A stretch of DNA of 64,000 nucleotides from Marinobacterium rhizophilum (GTDB taxonomy: Bacteria; Pseudomonadota; Gammaproteobacteria; Pseudomonadales; Balneatricaceae): assembly GCF_024397915.1 (NCBI RefSeq), contig NZ_CP073347.1:3720001-3784000 (forward strand), in the 5' to 3' direction. Below the pieces are notes generated by a model. That model ran no database searches. It was not told where the DNA came from and saw only the letters and a list, made by a program, of their open reading frames with translations. Within the stretch, counting starts at the first letter, position 1. Every line of letters begins with the position of its first letter. The position numbers and the translations under genes were made by a program. Below, in pieces: positions 63,090-64,000 of this stretch.

Positions 63090-63953
63090 TCAGGGTGCGC
63101 GTAAAACCTGGGTGCATTGCTGCGGCATCGGTTTGGGCTTTGGTTTTGGCGTGGGCTTTGCCGGTGGCGGTGCCGTGCCGCGCAGCTGCGCGTAAAACTC
63201 GTCGCTGAACCACCAGTCCAGGTCTGCGCCGCAGGGCGCCTGTGGCACGGGTTGCTGGGGGATACAGTTCTTGTCGCCGGCGGGGCAGGCCAGGCGCACA
63301 TGGAAATGGTAGTTGTGGCCCCACCAGGGGCGGATCTTGCGCAGCCAGGCATTGTCATTGCCCGCAAGGCTGCACAGCTGGCGCTTGATGGCGGGGTGGA
63401 CAAAGATTCGCGCGACCTTCGGATCTTCGGATGCCAGGCGCAGTATGCGCGGGATATTGGCGTTCCAGTTTTGCTCGACCAGGCGGTGCGCCTGCGCATC
63501 TGCCAGCGGTTTTGCGGCAATAGTGCCGCGCTCCGCCTCGCTCAAGGGGCGAGTGAGCGAGCGCTGATCCTGTGAATACCAGATGTCCACATCCAGGCCG
63601 ATCTGGTGGCTGCGGTGGCCTGAGCTGAACGGGCCGCCGCGGGCCATGGACATGTCTCCGATGTGTAGGCGTCCGAGGCCCTGTTGCGCCACAGCGCTGG
63701 AAAAATCCGTCAGGAAGCCTATCAAGGCCGGGTTGCCGTAGTGACGATTGCGAGCGGTGCGCACCAGCTGGAAACCCTCTCCGCGAACGGGCATCTGCTG
63801 CGCACCGCTGAGGCAGCCATTGGTGTACTGGCCGATACTCGCCGATGCCTGTGATGAGGGGCGGTTGACCGCTTCCCAGGGGGTGGCATTGCTCGTGGCG
63901 ATACTGCCGCAAAGCAGTGCACCACCGACCAGTGTCAAACACAAGGATCTCAT
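63090..63953 (-). CDS. mepA: penicillin-insensitive murein endopeptidase MepA
   Basis: A 287-residue exported LAS-type metallopeptidase. A signal peptide (MRSLCLTLVGGALLCGSIA) precedes the zinc motifs HRSHQIGLDVD and WWGHNYHFHVR. Cysteines that form disulfides in E. coli MepA are present (CLSG, CSLAG, CPAGDKNC). It cuts D-Ala-DAP crosslinks in the periplasm. The tail PKPKPKPMPQQ is a short Lys-Pro run. Confidence 0.95.
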   Translation of the reverse strand: MRSLCLTLVGGALLCGSIATSNATPWEAVNRPSSQASASIGQYTNGCLSGAQQMPVRGEGFQLVRTARNRHYGNPALIGFLTDFSSAVAQQGLGRLHIGDMSMARGGPFSSGHRSHQIGLDVDIWYSQDQRSLTRPLSEAERGTIAAKPLADAQAHRLVEQNWNANIPRILRLASEDPKVARIFVHPAIKRQLCSLAGNDNAWLRKIRPWWGHNYHFHVRLACPAGDKNCIPQQPVPQAPCGADLDWWFSDEFYAQLRGTAPPPAKPTPKPKPKPMPQQCTQVLRAP

Positions 63954-64000
63954 CGCTAGGGGCCTTTGGTTACGCAGAGCATGCCCACAGTATAGAGGCA

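Overview
The window reads as a chromosomal segment of a gammaproteobacterium close to the Pseudomonadales/Oceanospirillales (Oceanospirillaceae-like; inferred from 16S character and from Pseudomonas-type gene order such as panC-panB-folK-pcnB-cbrB-cbrA-gluQ-dksA, argC-erpA-anmK-M23-tyrS-rrn, and pyrE/crc-rph-yicC). Most of it is ordinary GC-rich core genome. The unusual material lies between genes and in one accessory stretch (about 45.6-57.7 kb).

Layout. 1-0.9 kb: 5' part of a DUF6351 gene. 1.2-6.6 kb: a minus-strand arsenic operon, arsR-acr3-arsH-phosphatase-gap-arsJ. 7-12.2 kb: thiolase, panC, panB, folK, pcnB. 12.2-13.6 kb: a 1.4 kb gap holding two tandem CrcZ-like small RNA modules, each with a sigma-54 promoter and clustered GTAAC/GTTAC sites. 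13.6-19.5 kb: cbrB, cbrA, cbrX, gluQ, dksA. 19.7-29.3 kb: aminotransferase-sfsA, a Rieske ferredoxin, tonB-hmuU-hmuV, a kinase-like protein, PBP1b and a probable LpoP lipoprotein. 29.3-34.2 kb: CBS protein, membrane protein, hemL, thiE, ClC channel. 34.3-39.9 kb: argC, erpA with an IscR-type site, anmK, an M23 endopeptidase, tyrS. 40.1-45.6 kb: an rrn operon (16S-23S-5S) without spacer tRNAs. 45.6-49.9 kb: a broken 5S copy, then an IS66-type element interrupted by an IS256-type element, plus a scrap of a second IS256. 50-53 kb: a DnaA-box cluster and a LysR/MFS divergent pair. 53.2-57.3 kb: an AT-richer cassette (LysR divergent from GST, NTF2-like, DsbA-like and tautomerase genes), with hairpin clusters beyond both ends and an array of tRNA-Phe 3'-end repeats running into tRNA-Phe. 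57.4-64 kb: a MITE-like element, pyrE, crc, rph, yicC, an HDOD-GGDEF protein, mepA.

How the parts fit. The window carries the components of a carbon catabolite repression circuit: sensor CbrA, sigma-54 activator CbrB, two RNAs that look built to titrate Hfq/Crc through A-rich loops, and Crc itself 45 kb away with its nuclease active-site residues replaced. The pcnB start also sits next to an A-rich Hfq/Crc-like motif. The most novel points are the duplicated CrcZ module with covarying stems, the constant-loop hairpin clusters, the tRNA-Phe 3'-end array and the DnaA-box cluster.
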